Assembly: GCF_017254915.1 (NCBI RefSeq)
Contig: NZ_JAFKCT010000005.1
Span: 186,001-250,000 of the forward strand
DNA: 64,000 bases
Reading direction: 5' to 3'
DNA from: Algoriphagus oliviformis
GTDB lineage: Bacteria; Bacteroidota; Bacteroidia; Cytophagales; Cyclobacteriaceae
Shown here: positions 52,174 through 61,233 of the stretch, piece by piece
Position numbering within the stretch: position 1 is the stretch's first letter
Layout: the number at the start of each line of letters is the position of its first letter
Made by a program: the position numbers and the translations under genes
The notes under the pieces: model-generated
Database searches by the model: none
What the model was told of the DNA's origin: nothing
The model's input: only the letters and a program-made list of their open reading frames with translations

Positions 52174-52320
52174 GGCGGGGGATTTGGTGCGATGTTAAGG
52201 ATTTCTGCAACGGCTTGCCAGACCATCTGTCAGAAATTCCGGACTGCAATCGGCAAACACCTGGTGGGAATCTGTGTTATCTTAGGAACTAGACACACAC
52301 GGATTCAAGCCATCAACGCA

Positions 52321-53565
52321 ATGGACGAAAAAATCTACATTATCGGCGCAGGACTGGCAGGCTTAGTAGCCGCCTTGGAGTTGGAGAAAGCGGGCTTTTC
52401 GCCAATCATCCTCGAAGCCTCGGATCGGGTAGGCGGCAGGGTCAAAACCGACCAAATCGACGGATTTCTCCTCGATCATGGATTTCAAGTGCTCAATACC
52501 GCCTATCCCGAGGCGCAAAAATACCTTGACCTGAATGCCCTGGACTTGAAGAAATTCACTCCCGGCGCGATTATTTTTGAAGGAAAGGACTTTTATATGG
52601 TCTCGGATCCGCTGCGGAGTCCGCTCGGCGCGATGGGGACACTCTTTTCCAAAGTTGGGACGTTTGGAGACAAACTGACGCTGGTTAACCTGGTGCGGAA
52701 GCTAAAAAAGCTCAGCGACGAGGAGATTTTTGCGAAGCCCTCGCTGCCTACCCACCAATATTTGCGTGACTGTGGCTTTTCGGAGCAGATCATCGCCAAC
52801 TTTTTCCGGCCGTTTTTCAGGGGGATTTTTCTGGAAAAGCACCTGAATACCTCTTCCCGAATTTTTGAGTTTGTGTTCAAGATGTTTGCGCTGGGCCACG
52901 CCGCCGTGCCGGCGAAAGGCATGGGGCAGATCCCGGAGATGCTCCGTCGCCAACTCAGCAAGACGCAGCTTTATTTCAATACGCCGGTCAAGCAGGTAGC
53001 CGGAAAAACCATCCAGCTGGAAAATGGCGAGCTGATCGAGGCCGACCGCATTGTGATTGCCGTCCAGCCCGATCGGGTGATGCCGCAGCTGCAAGGGCAG
53101 TTTTCTTCTCCCCAGCAGGTGACCAACCTCTACTTTTCCCTCCAAAAATCATTTATCGCCAAACCGATGATTGGCCTGGTCACGGGCGAAGGCTTGGTAA
53201 ACAACCTCGTGTTCATGGACGATGTGTCAAAAAACTACTCGGAAAACGGGCGGGCACTGCTCTCTGTAACGGTCTTGGAGAGCGAGCTGGAGGAAAAAAC
53301 CTTGATCGAGGCCGTCACCGCCGAACTGGAGCGCATCTCCGGTGTCAGCAGCAAGTACTTCCAGTTTGTCAAGTCCTACCACATTTCCCACGCCTTGCCC
53401 TTTTTGGACGATCCGAGGTACAGCATCCCGATGACCGAATGCAAGATCTCCGACCATGTCTATCTCGCGGGCGACTATTTGCTCTATGGCTCCATCAATG
53501 CTGCAATGACTTCTGGACGGATTGCCGCGGAAGCGGTCGTGCATAGCTATATGAGGACGTATTGA
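52321..53565 (+). CDS. FAD-dependent amine oxidase / protoporphyrinogen-oxidase-like protein
   Basis: 414 residues from the ATG at 52321 (MDEKIYIIGAGLAGLVAALE); the longer frame upstream has no support. The Rossmann FAD site GAGLAGLVAALELEKAGF is followed by the typical ASDRVGGRVKTD (UDP-type second motif), and the C-terminus has HVYLAGDYLLYGSINAAMTS, which binds FAD. It could oxidise an amine, a carotenoid or a porphyrin. No biosynthetic neighbours. Soluble. Confidence 0.9.
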   Translation: MDEKIYIIGAGLAGLVAALELEKAGFSPIILEASDRVGGRVKTDQIDGFLLDHGFQVLNTAYPEAQKYLDLNALDLKKFTPGAIIFEGKDFYMVSDPLRSPLGAMGTLFSKVGTFGDKLTLVNLVRKLKKLSDEEIFAKPSLPTHQYLRDCGFSEQIIANFFRPFFRGIFLEKHLNTSSRIFEFVFKMFALGHAAVPAKGMGQIPEMLRRQLSKTQLYFNTPVKQVAGKTIQLENGELIEADRIVIAVQPDRVMPQLQGQFSSPQQVTNLYFSLQKSFIAKPMIGLVTGEGLVNNLVFMDDVSKNYSENGRALLSVTVLESELEEKTLIEAVTAELERISGVSSKYFQFVKSYHISHALPFLDDPRYSIPMTECKISDHVYLAGDYLLYGSINAAMTSGRIAAEAVVHSYMRTY

Positions 53566-53707
53566 GGGTTCTTTTTCCTCGATTAAATGAATTGGGACGA
53601 AGTCTTGGTTGCTCACTTGAGAATTTAGACGCGGAGGAAAGTATAATAGGCCAAGTCTGTAGCGAATTTCGATCAAGCTCCGTCTTAAAACGAAATCTTC
53701 TTATCAA

Positions 53708-54070
53708 ATGAAAATCTACTTTTTTGTATTCGCTGTTGCTATTTGCTTCATGGGATGTCAGTCGGACACCGATCCGACATGTTTAGAAGTTGCCATGATA
53801 GGGGTAGATCCGTGCGGTGGAGGGATGTTAGTCTCCGTGAAAAAGCCGGAAAATATCGGAGAAACTATCACTTATGACGGGACGACTTATACTAATGTGG
53901 TGAAAGTATTTACGACCCTAACCATTCCAGCGTCGACTACCACATATATCCAATTCAGAGATTTCGATCCCGAAAAAGACAAGCAGTTCTATGGGATCTG
54001 TCTTGCAATTTACGCGCCTTACCCTGTCCCATGGAAGGTCGCCACATATTGGACTGAAGCCCCTTGTTGA
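53708..54070 (+). CDS. Small hypothetical lipoprotein
   Basis: Not recognised. 120 residues with lipoprotein signal (FMGCQSD, cysteine 17), several cysteines (TCLEVAMIGVDPCGGGMLVS; YGICLAIYAPY) and a final APC. It ends at a bidirectional terminator (54112-54147). No context. Confidence 0.75.
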   Translation: MKIYFFVFAVAICFMGCQSDTDPTCLEVAMIGVDPCGGGMLVSVKKPENIGETITYDGTTYTNVVKVFTTLTIPASTTTYIQFRDFDPEKDKQFYGICLAIYAPYPVPWKVATYWTEAPC

Positions 54071-54111
54071 TAATTTGCTGAAGGAGTTTTTCCAGACACA
54101 TGAGATAAAAG

Positions 54112-54147
54112 AAAAAAGGCGCTGAAATCAAATTCCAGCGCCTTTTT
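54112..54147. terminator. Bidirectional terminator
   Basis: Stem AAAAAGGCGCTG with CAGCGCCTTTTT (54113-54147), 11-nt loop. A-run on the left and T-run on the right allow use by both the lipoprotein and the convergent ThuA gene. Confidence 0.85.
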
Positions 54148-54195
54148 CATCGGTCACCCGACATCGGACTCTCGTGCTGAGCCTGTCGAAGCATT

Positions 54196-55125
54196 TTACT
54201 TTCCAACCGGCGTCTCGTCACATTCTACATCGCCGGCAACATATTGCATGCCGTCCAGGTAAAACTGCAGCAGTTGCGGGTTTTCGAAGCTTTGCGCGTT
54301 GTGGGAAGGGGAGATGTACATCACCTTGCCTTTGCCTTCGGAGCGAATCCAAGACACGTAGGTCTTGCCTTCGGTTTTTTCCTGGCCTTTGCGCTGTCCG
54401 TCGATCTCGGCATTGTTAAAGTAGAGCAGTGGCTTGAAATCGCCCTCTGCGTAGGCATTCTTGTAGAAGTATGGCTCGTCGACATGGTTGAAGCCCTCAG
54501 CCGGGAAGGCCTGCACCAGCGGGTGCTTCGGATCTTCCAGTCTCACTTGGATGGCTTGCTGCTTGGGATGGTAGTCAAAGCTGGCTCCCAGCAGTCGGCT
54601 GAAATCCCATGAGTTGTTCAAAATAGTGTTTCCTCCGTGGACGACCATCAGGCCTCCGCCATTTTTCACATAGCTGAGGATATTTGCTTCGAGCTCTTGG
54701 GCTTTCTTCAAGACCGTGAGCGAGTCGAAGTTTTCGCCTGCTTCTGCTTTGAGTTTGTCCCAAAAGAGATTGCGATGATCACCGATGGAGCAGGTGTTGT
54801 TCAGAATGATGGCGTCGTATTTTTTGAGGTTTTTGGCCTCAAACTCGGAAATGTCCTTGCTGCCGCTCACGGAAAAGGCTCCGCTTTTGTCTCCGAGGAT
54901 TTTCAGCATTTCCTCGGTGTGGGGGATGACCCAGTGGTTGAATCCGGTGTGCAGGGAAAAAACCAGGATGTTTTTCTTTTTGGCTGGAAAGGTTTGTTTC
55001 TCAGGAGCCAGCGATCTGATCTGGTCTTTCCAGGCTTGGTCGAGGGTGACTTCTTTTAGGCTCTGGGCACAGGCAAAATGAAAAGTGGAAAAGAAAACGA
55101 TTGCGTAGAAATAAAGCCGCTTCAT
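54196..55125 (-). CDS. ThuA-domain protein, exported
   Basis: 309 residues with signal MKRLYFYAIVFFSTFHFACA. The ThuA (trehalose-utilisation-like, glutamine amidotransferase-like fold) domain shows NILVFSLHTGFNHWVIPHTE, AIILNNTCSIGDHRNLFWD, YVKNGGGLMVVHGGNTIL and DEPYFYKNAYAEGDFKPLLY. Its role in sugar metabolism is not settled; homologues lie in clusters with Gfo/Idh/MocA oxidoreductases, as here. Divergent from DUF6807 with 74 bp between starts, so shared control is likely. Confidence 0.9.
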   Translation of the reverse strand: MKRLYFYAIVFFSTFHFACAQSLKEVTLDQAWKDQIRSLAPEKQTFPAKKKNILVFSLHTGFNHWVIPHTEEMLKILGDKSGAFSVSGSKDISEFEAKNLKKYDAIILNNTCSIGDHRNLFWDKLKAEAGENFDSLTVLKKAQELEANILSYVKNGGGLMVVHGGNTILNNSWDFSRLLGASFDYHPKQQAIQVRLEDPKHPLVQAFPAEGFNHVDEPYFYKNAYAEGDFKPLLYFNNAEIDGQRKGQEKTEGKTYVSWIRSEGKGKVMYISPSHNAQSFENPQLLQFYLDGMQYVAGDVECDETPVGK

Positions 55126-55199
55126 GGGGATTAGTAAAACTGGGTTAATTGGTTTTTGGAGATTTTAATAAATTGGAAGCCCAATAACCTGAATTTTAA

Positions 55200-56168
55200 A
55201 TGTGTTTCAAAAGGAAATTATTTCTATCCCTGCTTTTTCTGGGATTTTCTTCGGTATCGTTTTCGCAAAAGATCACCCTAGACGAGACTTCTACCGGAAT
55301 TGACTTTTTGATTGACAATCAGCGAGTTTTGACCTATCAGACTGCCAAAGAGCCTGTGCCGGAGGGCGTCAAATCGGACTTCAGCAAGTCGGGCTTTATC
55401 CATCCCATTACCTCACCGAGTGGCCAAGTGCTCAGCCGAATCCAGCCCAAAGACCACTACCACCACTACGGAATCTGGGGACCTTGGACACGAGCGACGA
55501 TCTCCGGACGGGAGGTGGATTTTTGGAATCTAGGAGATGGCAAGGGTCGCGTGGACTTCGCCAAAGTGCTTTCCAAAAAGGTAGCTGGCGGAGCAGCTGA
55601 ACTCAACGTCCGCCAAAATCACTTAGACCTCAAGGCTCCGGAAGCGGAGAAGCTGGCCATAGAAGAGGACCTTCGGATCAAAGTCAAGCCTGCCGACAAG
55701 GGCAGATATATGGTGGACTATACCACCACCATCGAAACCAAGATTCCCGGCGGAATTCTCCTCGACGACTACCGCTACGGCGGCGGGATTGGTTTCCGCG
55801 CCACCGAGCTCTGGGGTGATGCCAACAGCAGCATCCTTACTTCCGATGGCAAAACCCGCAAGGACGCTGACGGCACCAACGCCAAATGGGTGATCGTGAA
55901 GGGGAAAACCGCCGATCCCTCTGGCCAAAGTGGGATTCTTTTCCTTTCCCACAATACCAACAAATCCCACCCTGAGCCGCTTCGAGTTTGGCCACTGGGC
56001 CAGTACAAGGGCGAGGGAAATGTGTTTATCGAGTTTTGCCCCATCCGGCACGAGTCCTGGGAGATACAGCCCAACGAGCGCTACTCGCTCAAGTATCGTT
56101 TGATCGTCTTTGATGGAGACCTTACGGCCGATGAAGCCGAGGCCTATTGGAGAGCATTTGTGAAATAA
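55200..56168 (+). CDS. DUF6807 (PmoA-like) family protein, exported
   Basis: 322 residues with signal peptide (MCFKRKLFLSLLFLGFSSVS). Conserved His/Trp-rich segment KDHYHHYGIWGPWTRATISG (about 84-103), EFCPIRHESWEIQPNERYS near the C-terminus. This family was once named PmoA-like and is linked by context to sugar degradation. Biochemical role unknown. Followed after 27 bp by a Gfo/Idh/MocA oxidoreductase. Confidence 0.85.
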   Translation: MCFKRKLFLSLLFLGFSSVSFSQKITLDETSTGIDFLIDNQRVLTYQTAKEPVPEGVKSDFSKSGFIHPITSPSGQVLSRIQPKDHYHHYGIWGPWTRATISGREVDFWNLGDGKGRVDFAKVLSKKVAGGAAELNVRQNHLDLKAPEAEKLAIEEDLRIKVKPADKGRYMVDYTTTIETKIPGGILLDDYRYGGGIGFRATELWGDANSSILTSDGKTRKDADGTNAKWVIVKGKTADPSGQSGILFLSHNTNKSHPEPLRVWPLGQYKGEGNVFIEFCPIRHESWEIQPNERYSLKYRLIVFDGDLTADEAEAYWRAFVK

Positions 56169-56195
56169 TAACCCTTTTACTCTGATTCTATAGTT

Positions 56196-57566
56196 ATGCA
56201 AAGAAGAGATTTTATGAAAAAAACCGCCTTGGCTTCGGCTGCGATAGGTTTTCCGACGATTGTTCCAGCTTCCGTTTTTGGTAAAAATGCACCAAGCAAC
56301 CGAATCACCATAGGCCAAATCGGCTGCGGACGGATTGCCCGAGACCACGACTTGCCTGGGACCTGGCGCCATGAGGTAGCCCAGCTGGTGGCTGTCTCCG
56401 ATGTGGACAGCAATCGTATGGCTGATGGCAAAAAGCTCATAGAGAACTATTACACCAAGAAGAACGGCAAGCCCTACGTGGACGTGAAGCAATATGGCGA
56501 CTACCGTCAGCTGCTTTTGGACAGAGAAATCGACGCGGTGGTGATCTCCACGCCGGATCACTGGCACTCCCAGCCAGCCATGGAAGCAGCCTTGGCCGGA
56601 AAGCACGTATATGTGCAAAAGCCAACTTCCCTGACAATCAAAGAAGGCCGCCAGCTCGTCGACGTCGTCAACAAAACAGGTATAAAACTTCAGTTGGGTA
56701 CCCAGCAGCGCTCCAGTGAGCAGTTTCGCATCGCTGCAGAGCTCGTGAGAAACGGTCGCATCGGCAAGCTCCATACCGTGAAGATCGGCCTGCCAGGCGA
56801 TCCTTCGGGGCCAGAGGCTGCCCCTATGCCTGTTCCCGCTAATCTGAACTTTGAGATGTGGCTGGGCTCTACGCCCGAAGTGCCCTATACCGAAATCGGC
56901 GTGCATCCTCAGGTAGGCTACGACCGTCCGGGATGGCTGAGACTCGAAAACTACGGTGCCGGTATGATCACCGGATGGGGACAGCACCACTTTGACTCCG
57001 CCGCTTGGGGGATGGACACCGAGCTGACTGGCCCACGATATATCGAGGCCGTGGCTGATTTCCCTCGCTCCGGTCTCTGGAATGTACACGGCGACTTCAT
57101 GGTGAAGGCTGAGTACGACAACGGCATCATGATGCTCACCTCCGGCGGCTATCCCAATGGTATCCGCTACGAAGGTACTGACGGATGGATCTGGGTATCC
57201 AGAGGAAACTACCAGGCTTCCTCTTCCGACCCCGTGGCCAAAGACAATAATGCCAAGGCACTGGATGCCTCCGATCCGAAGATCCTCCAGTCGGTCATCG
57301 GCCCCGAGGAAATCCACCTGATCAAGAGTACAGAGCATCACGGCAACTGGCTGGGCGCTATCCAAGGCAACAACGAACTGCTTTCTCCGGCAGAGATCGG
57401 CCACAGAGCCTGTTCGGTCTGTCTGGTGAGCCATATCGCCATGAAGCTGGGCAGAAAGCTGGAGTGGGACGCAGCCAAAGAGGAGTTTGTCAACGACAAG
57501 GAAGCCAACTCCCACCTCAGCCGTACACAGCGCAGACCTTGGGGTACTGACTATGTCAAAGCCTAA
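56196..57566 (+). CDS. Gfo/Idh/MocA-family oxidoreductase with Tat-type leader
   Basis: NAD(P)-dependent sugar or cyclitol dehydrogenase, 456 residues. The N-terminus MQRRDFMKKTALASAAIGFP has an RRDF Tat-like motif, so it is probably exported folded. The Rossmann site GQIGCGRIARDHDLPGTW, then DHWHSQPAMEAALAGKHVYV and KP in QKPTSLTIKEG are typical, with a Bacteroidetes-type C-terminal domain (SRGNYQASSSDPVAKDNNA). Second gene of the DUF6807 cluster. Substrate unknown. Confidence 0.92.
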   Translation: MQRRDFMKKTALASAAIGFPTIVPASVFGKNAPSNRITIGQIGCGRIARDHDLPGTWRHEVAQLVAVSDVDSNRMADGKKLIENYYTKKNGKPYVDVKQYGDYRQLLLDREIDAVVISTPDHWHSQPAMEAALAGKHVYVQKPTSLTIKEGRQLVDVVNKTGIKLQLGTQQRSSEQFRIAAELVRNGRIGKLHTVKIGLPGDPSGPEAAPMPVPANLNFEMWLGSTPEVPYTEIGVHPQVGYDRPGWLRLENYGAGMITGWGQHHFDSAAWGMDTELTGPRYIEAVADFPRSGLWNVHGDFMVKAEYDNGIMMLTSGGYPNGIRYEGTDGWIWVSRGNYQASSSDPVAKDNNAKALDASDPKILQSVIGPEEIHLIKSTEHHGNWLGAIQGNNELLSPAEIGHRACSVCLVSHIAMKLGRKLEWDAAKEEFVNDKEANSHLSRTQRRPWGTDYVKA

Positions 57567-57604
57567 ATGATTGTTTTCAAGCCTTGGCGGCTATGCCTAA
57601 CTTG

Positions 57605-58999
57605 ATGAAGTTTAAATTTGAAATGATGTTTTCCAACAAAGTAAAAATAGGGGCCGCTTTGGCCCTTTTTTCCGCCTCTTGTTCCAGTCCAGAGATGAAA
57701 AGCGACCTGTCTGAATCTGATACAAAGGTGAAGATCATGACCTTGGATCCCGGGCATTTCCATGCCGGGCTCATCCATAAGTCCATGTACCCCACGGTGG
57801 ATTCGACGGTGTACGTCTTTGCGCCGGAAGGTGCCGAGCTCAACGACCACCTCAAGCGTATCGCCGGGTACAATGAGCGCTCGGAGAATCCCACAGCTTG
57901 GAATCTGGAGGTGTACACTGGAGCGGATTATCTGCAAAAGATGATCTCAGAGAAGCCTGGCAATGTGATGATGGTGGCCGGCAAAAATGACCGGAAAGTC
58001 GATTACATTCTCGCGGCCATAGAAAACGGCATACACGTCTATGCGGACAAGCCTTTGGTGATCAACCAGGAGGGCTTCAAGAAACTTCTCAGGGCATTTC
58101 AGCTCGCTGGCGAAAAGGACCTCTTGCTCTACGATATCATGACCGAGCGCTTTGAGATCACCACGCTGCTGCAGCGGGAGCTTTCCATGATCCCGGAGGT
58201 CTTTGGAGAGCTGGAGACCGGTACGCCCGAGGATCCGGCGATCACCAAGGAGTCCGTGCACCACTTCTTCAAGTATGTGTCGGGCGCTCCGCTGATCCGT
58301 CCGGACTGGTTTTTTGATGTGGCTGTCGAGGGCGAAGGAATCGTGGACGTGACCACCCACTTGGTCGATCTGATCCAGTGGGAGGCATTTCCTGGGGTGA
58401 CGCTCGATACCACGGACGTGCAGATGCTGGCCGCTAAGAGATGGGCGACGTCCATGACGCTGGAGGAATTCCAAAAAGTGACCGGGAAGAGCGAAATCCC
58501 GGATTTTCTCCAAAAAGACATGAAAGACGGAAAGCTGGAAGTCTTTGCCAACGGCGAAATGACCTACACGCTCAAAGGCAAACACGCCAAAGCCAGTGTG
58601 ATCTGGAACTATCAGGCTCCCGAGGGAAGTGCGGACACGCACTACAGCATGATGCGCGGCACCAAGGCCAAGCTGATCATCCGTCAGGGCAAGGAGGAAA
58701 ACTACCGTCCGGCCTTTTATGTCGAGCTGGCTGGAGCAGATCTCGCTTCTTTGGAAAAGGCTGTAAAAGAAACCCTTCAGGGCAAGTATCCGGGAATCGG
58801 CTTGGAGAAAATGCCATCCGGCGAGTACCAGGTGACCATTCCAGATTCTTACCACAACGGGCACGAGGCGCATTTCGCCCAGGTGACCGAGCGCTTTTTG
58901 GAATATTACCAAGCGGGAAAAATGCCAGCTTGGGAAGTGCCAAACATGATCACCAAGTACTACACCAATATCAAGGCAAGGGAGTTTGCTTTGAAGTAA
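57605..58999 (+). CDS. Gfo/Idh/MocA-like protein with oxidoreductase C-terminal domain
   Basis: 464 residues from the ATG at 57605; ATGs at 57593 and 57623 are alternatives. It begins with a signal of lipoprotein type (FSASCSSPE). The N-terminal fold is Rossmann-like (VKIMTLDPGHFHAGLIHKSM; YVFAPEGAELNDHLKRIAG), GKHVYADKPLVINQEGFKKL carries the KP motif, and the C-terminal part (VEGEGIVDVTTHLVDLIQWE; GAKAKLIIRQG-like strands) matches the putative oxidoreductase C-terminal family. Third and last gene of the cluster; ends at a terminator. Confidence 0.88.
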   Translation: MKFKFEMMFSNKVKIGAALALFSASCSSPEMKSDLSESDTKVKIMTLDPGHFHAGLIHKSMYPTVDSTVYVFAPEGAELNDHLKRIAGYNERSENPTAWNLEVYTGADYLQKMISEKPGNVMMVAGKNDRKVDYILAAIENGIHVYADKPLVINQEGFKKLLRAFQLAGEKDLLLYDIMTERFEITTLLQRELSMIPEVFGELETGTPEDPAITKESVHHFFKYVSGAPLIRPDWFFDVAVEGEGIVDVTTHLVDLIQWEAFPGVTLDTTDVQMLAAKRWATSMTLEEFQKVTGKSEIPDFLQKDMKDGKLEVFANGEMTYTLKGKHAKASVIWNYQAPEGSADTHYSMMRGTKAKLIIRQGKEENYRPAFYVELAGADLASLEKAVKETLQGKYPGIGLEKMPSGEYQVTIPDSYHNGHEAHFAQVTERFLEYYQAGKMPAWEVPNMITKYYTNIKAREFALK

Positions 59000-59021
59000 G
59001 CTAGGTAGTAAACAAATACAG

Positions 59022-59058
59022 GCTGGGCGGGGTTGAATGATCCCGCCCAGCTTTTTTT
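59022..59058 (+). terminator. Terminator after the oxidoreductase cluster
   Basis: A 10-bp perfect stem GCTGGGCGGG (59022-59031) with CCCGCCCAGC (59042-59051) and T7. The 59059-59444 gap beyond it contains a repeat (59317-59348) and no convincing gene. Confidence 0.92.
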
Positions 59059-59316
59059 GTGCCAAAGAAAAGAAGAAGGTGCTCCATGGAAAAGGCTCGA
59101 ATTGGATTTTGGACAGCTGGTGGGCTAGGGGGGACGTCCCAAAGCGGATTTTGCCCGTATAGGATAGTGTGCCGTCTTAATTTGCGATTTTGGCGGAGGG
59201 ATCGGTTCAGGATTGTCCTGAAAAGAGGTAGATTTAGCTAGTCAGAATTTGTTTTGAGGTAAAAAAGAACATGATTATCCGCAATCTTGCCAGTAAGCGA
59301 ATTTGCTTCTTCAATC

Positions 59317-59348
59317 GGGTCGGGAGACCGATGACCGAAGACCGAAGT
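59317..59348. repeat. Intergenic repeat, second copy of the TCTTCGGTCATCGGTCT family
   Basis: AGACCGATGACCGAAGAC matches the reverse complement of the copy at 3021-3038 over 18 bases. GTAGGGCAAAGCCCTA next to it (59347-59362) is a 7-bp hairpin. Confidence 0.6.
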
Positions 59349-59465
59349 AGGGCAAAGCCCTAATTTTAACGTTCTTTCGGATTGTCACGGCTGCCTAATG
59401 GCATAGAGGCGGAAAATCGTATAAAGTTAACCCTAGTTTTTTCGATGAATCAACAATTGACCGCA

Positions 59466-60416
59466 ATGAAACACCTGGAATTTGCAAACGGAGACAGACT
59501 TCCCATCCTGGGGCTCGGCACATGGAAGAGCAAGCCTGGAGAAGTGAGAAAAGCCGTTTTTTGGGCCATAGAGGCCGGATACCGCCACATAGACTGCGCC
59601 GCGATCTACCAAAACGAGCGGGAAGTGGGGCAGGGGATAGCCGATGCGATGGCTGTCGGATTGGTGGACAGAGCGCAGCTTTTCGTGACCTCTAAGCTGT
59701 GGAACAACAGTCACCGGCACGAGGACGTGAGACCGGCCTTGGAGAAGTCCCTGGACAATCTTCGCTTGGACTACCTGGACCTCTATCTCGTGCATTGGCC
59801 CATCGCTTTCAAGCCGGGTATTGGCTTTGCCGAGCATAGGGAGGATTATTACACCTACAAGGACGTACCCCTGACACAGACCTGGGAAGCGATGCAGGAG
59901 CAAAAAGACGGTGGGGCCGTGAGGCACATCGGTGTTTCCAATTTCAACCAAGCCAAGCTGAAGGAGCTCCTTGCCATGGCTGGACAGCGACCGGAAATGA
60001 ACCAAGTGGAAATGCATCCCTTTTTGCCCCAGACGGGATTGGTGGACTTCTGCAAGGAAAACGGCATCCTGATGACCGCCTACTCTCCTTTGGGCTCGCC
60101 GGACTCTCGAGGAGAACGACATAAAAACGACCCCAAGCTGCTCGAAAACCAAACGGTGGCGGACATTGCAAAAAAACACGGGGTAAGCCTCGGGCAGATC
60201 CTGCTCGCTTGGTCTATGGCTCGGGACATTGCGGTGATTCCCAAATCGGTCAACCAAGGCAGGATCGTGGAAAACCTCAAATCAGCAGAGCTGGAGCTGG
60301 ACGCAGAGGACATGGATAGACTTGCCGCTATCGGCATCGCACATCGCTTCGTCGATGGCAGCTTTTTCACGGGCCCCCAGAGCCCCTACAAATCGACCGA
60401 TCTTTGGGACTCTTAA
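59466..60416 (+). CDS. Aldo/keto reductase
   Basis: NADPH-dependent carbonyl reductase, 316 residues from the ATG at 59466 (MKHLEFANGDRLPILGLGTW); an ATG at 59445 would add seven residues. The catalytic tetrad can be placed: Asp and Tyr in YRHIDCAAIYQNEREVG, Lys in LFVTSKLWNNSHRHED, His in LDLYLVHWPIAFKPG. The cofactor end has IPKSVNQGRIVENL. Substrate unknown. Upstream repeat gap gives no clue. Confidence 0.95.
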   Translation: MKHLEFANGDRLPILGLGTWKSKPGEVRKAVFWAIEAGYRHIDCAAIYQNEREVGQGIADAMAVGLVDRAQLFVTSKLWNNSHRHEDVRPALEKSLDNLRLDYLDLYLVHWPIAFKPGIGFAEHREDYYTYKDVPLTQTWEAMQEQKDGGAVRHIGVSNFNQAKLKELLAMAGQRPEMNQVEMHPFLPQTGLVDFCKENGILMTAYSPLGSPDSRGERHKNDPKLLENQTVADIAKKHGVSLGQILLAWSMARDIAVIPKSVNQGRIVENLKSAELELDAEDMDRLAAIGIAHRFVDGSFFTGPQSPYKSTDLWDS

Positions 60417-60433
60417 ATGGGTCGAAAGAAAAG

Positions 60434-60483
60434 AAGGCAGGAAGCAAGGAGCTAGACTCTGGACTTCCTGCCTTTGGTTTTTT
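60434..60483. terminator. Terminator between aldo/keto reductase and the TrpF-like gene
   Basis: An 11-bp perfect stem AAGGCAGGAAG (60434-60444) with CTTCCTGCCTT (60464-60474), then GGTTTTTT. It overlaps the stop codon of the convergent TrpF-like gene and may serve both directions. Confidence 0.75.
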
Positions 60484-61102
60484 AATCTTCAGTCTCGAGC
60501 TTTTCGAGGATGTCGGCCAGCTCGTTCATGTCTTTGAGCCCGGGTTTGATTTCTTCTCCTCCGCTCAGGGATATGCCGTAGATGCCGCTTTGGTCGATTA
60601 GATCGAGGATATTTGACTCCGTGATGCCGGTTCCCAGGATCACTTTGCAGTTTTGCGCGAGCGCGGTCACCACTTCCAGGTCTCTCGGTGCCAAGGTTTC
60701 TTCCTCGGAAAAGATATGGAGGACGATGTTGGACTCGCTGAGAAGGCCGGCTACTTCTGATTCGATGTGGCGGATCTCTGCCAGCGCTACCTTATAGATG
60801 AGGGAATAGTCCGTGGCGGCGAGCGCTTGGAGTTCTTCCAGCCTGTCATATTCTATCCAGGTGATGGAGGGATAGGCCTTCAGCTTTTCGAGGAGGTCTG
60901 GAGAATTGTGATGGGTGAATTCGCCCACGAAGTCCACGCCCGATACCCAGCCGGTGATTTCCTGAAACTGCGCCGGATTGACATAATTTTCGGAAGTTTC
61001 ATTCAGGTTAAAACCAAGGAGGTTGACGTACATTCCCGCGCCGTATCGCGCATCGGTCAGGTTGGTGACGCTGTTTAGTTTTACAAAAGTCTTGAGGGCC
61101 AT
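60482..61102 (-). CDS. Phosphoribosylanthranilate-isomerase-like (TrpF fold) protein lacking the catalytic cysteine
   Basis: 206 residues in a TIM-barrel with TrpF features: VKLNSVTNLTDARYGAGMY at the N-terminus and GTGITESNILDLIDQSGIYG, ISLSGGEEIKPGLKDMNELA at the phosphate-binding C-terminus. In TrpF the first motif is VKICG with catalytic Cys; here it is K-L-N-S (Asn10, Ser11). The phosphate-site motifs look kept, so ligand binding may persist without isomerase activity. No trp genes nearby. Could be a recruited sensor or another enzyme. Confidence 0.72.
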   Translation of the reverse strand: MALKTFVKLNSVTNLTDARYGAGMYVNLLGFNLNETSENYVNPAQFQEITGWVSGVDFVGEFTHHNSPDLLEKLKAYPSITWIEYDRLEELQALAATDYSLIYKVALAEIRHIESEVAGLLSESNIVLHIFSEEETLAPRDLEVVTALAQNCKVILGTGITESNILDLIDQSGIYGISLSGGEEIKPGLKDMNELADILEKLETED

Positions 61103-61233
61103 AGTAGAATAGGAATTGGACGGCTAAGGTAAGCAGGCCAATTTTAACAGAAAAGCAAAGTTAGCTCGGCGAAATTGGCCTATCCTCTCGCGGTGGCGGA
61201 AAATGATTGTATTTTTCGTAGTATATTTTCGGC

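Noticed and set aside
55623..57515. 630-codon - strand frame opposite DUF6807 and the Gfo/Idh/MocA gene
   Set aside because: It spans two real genes in antisense and has no recognisable start or domain.
59059..59241. 60-codon + strand frame after the oxidoreductase terminator
   Set aside because: Starts within the terminator tail, is very basic and shows no domain; gap sequence is more likely.
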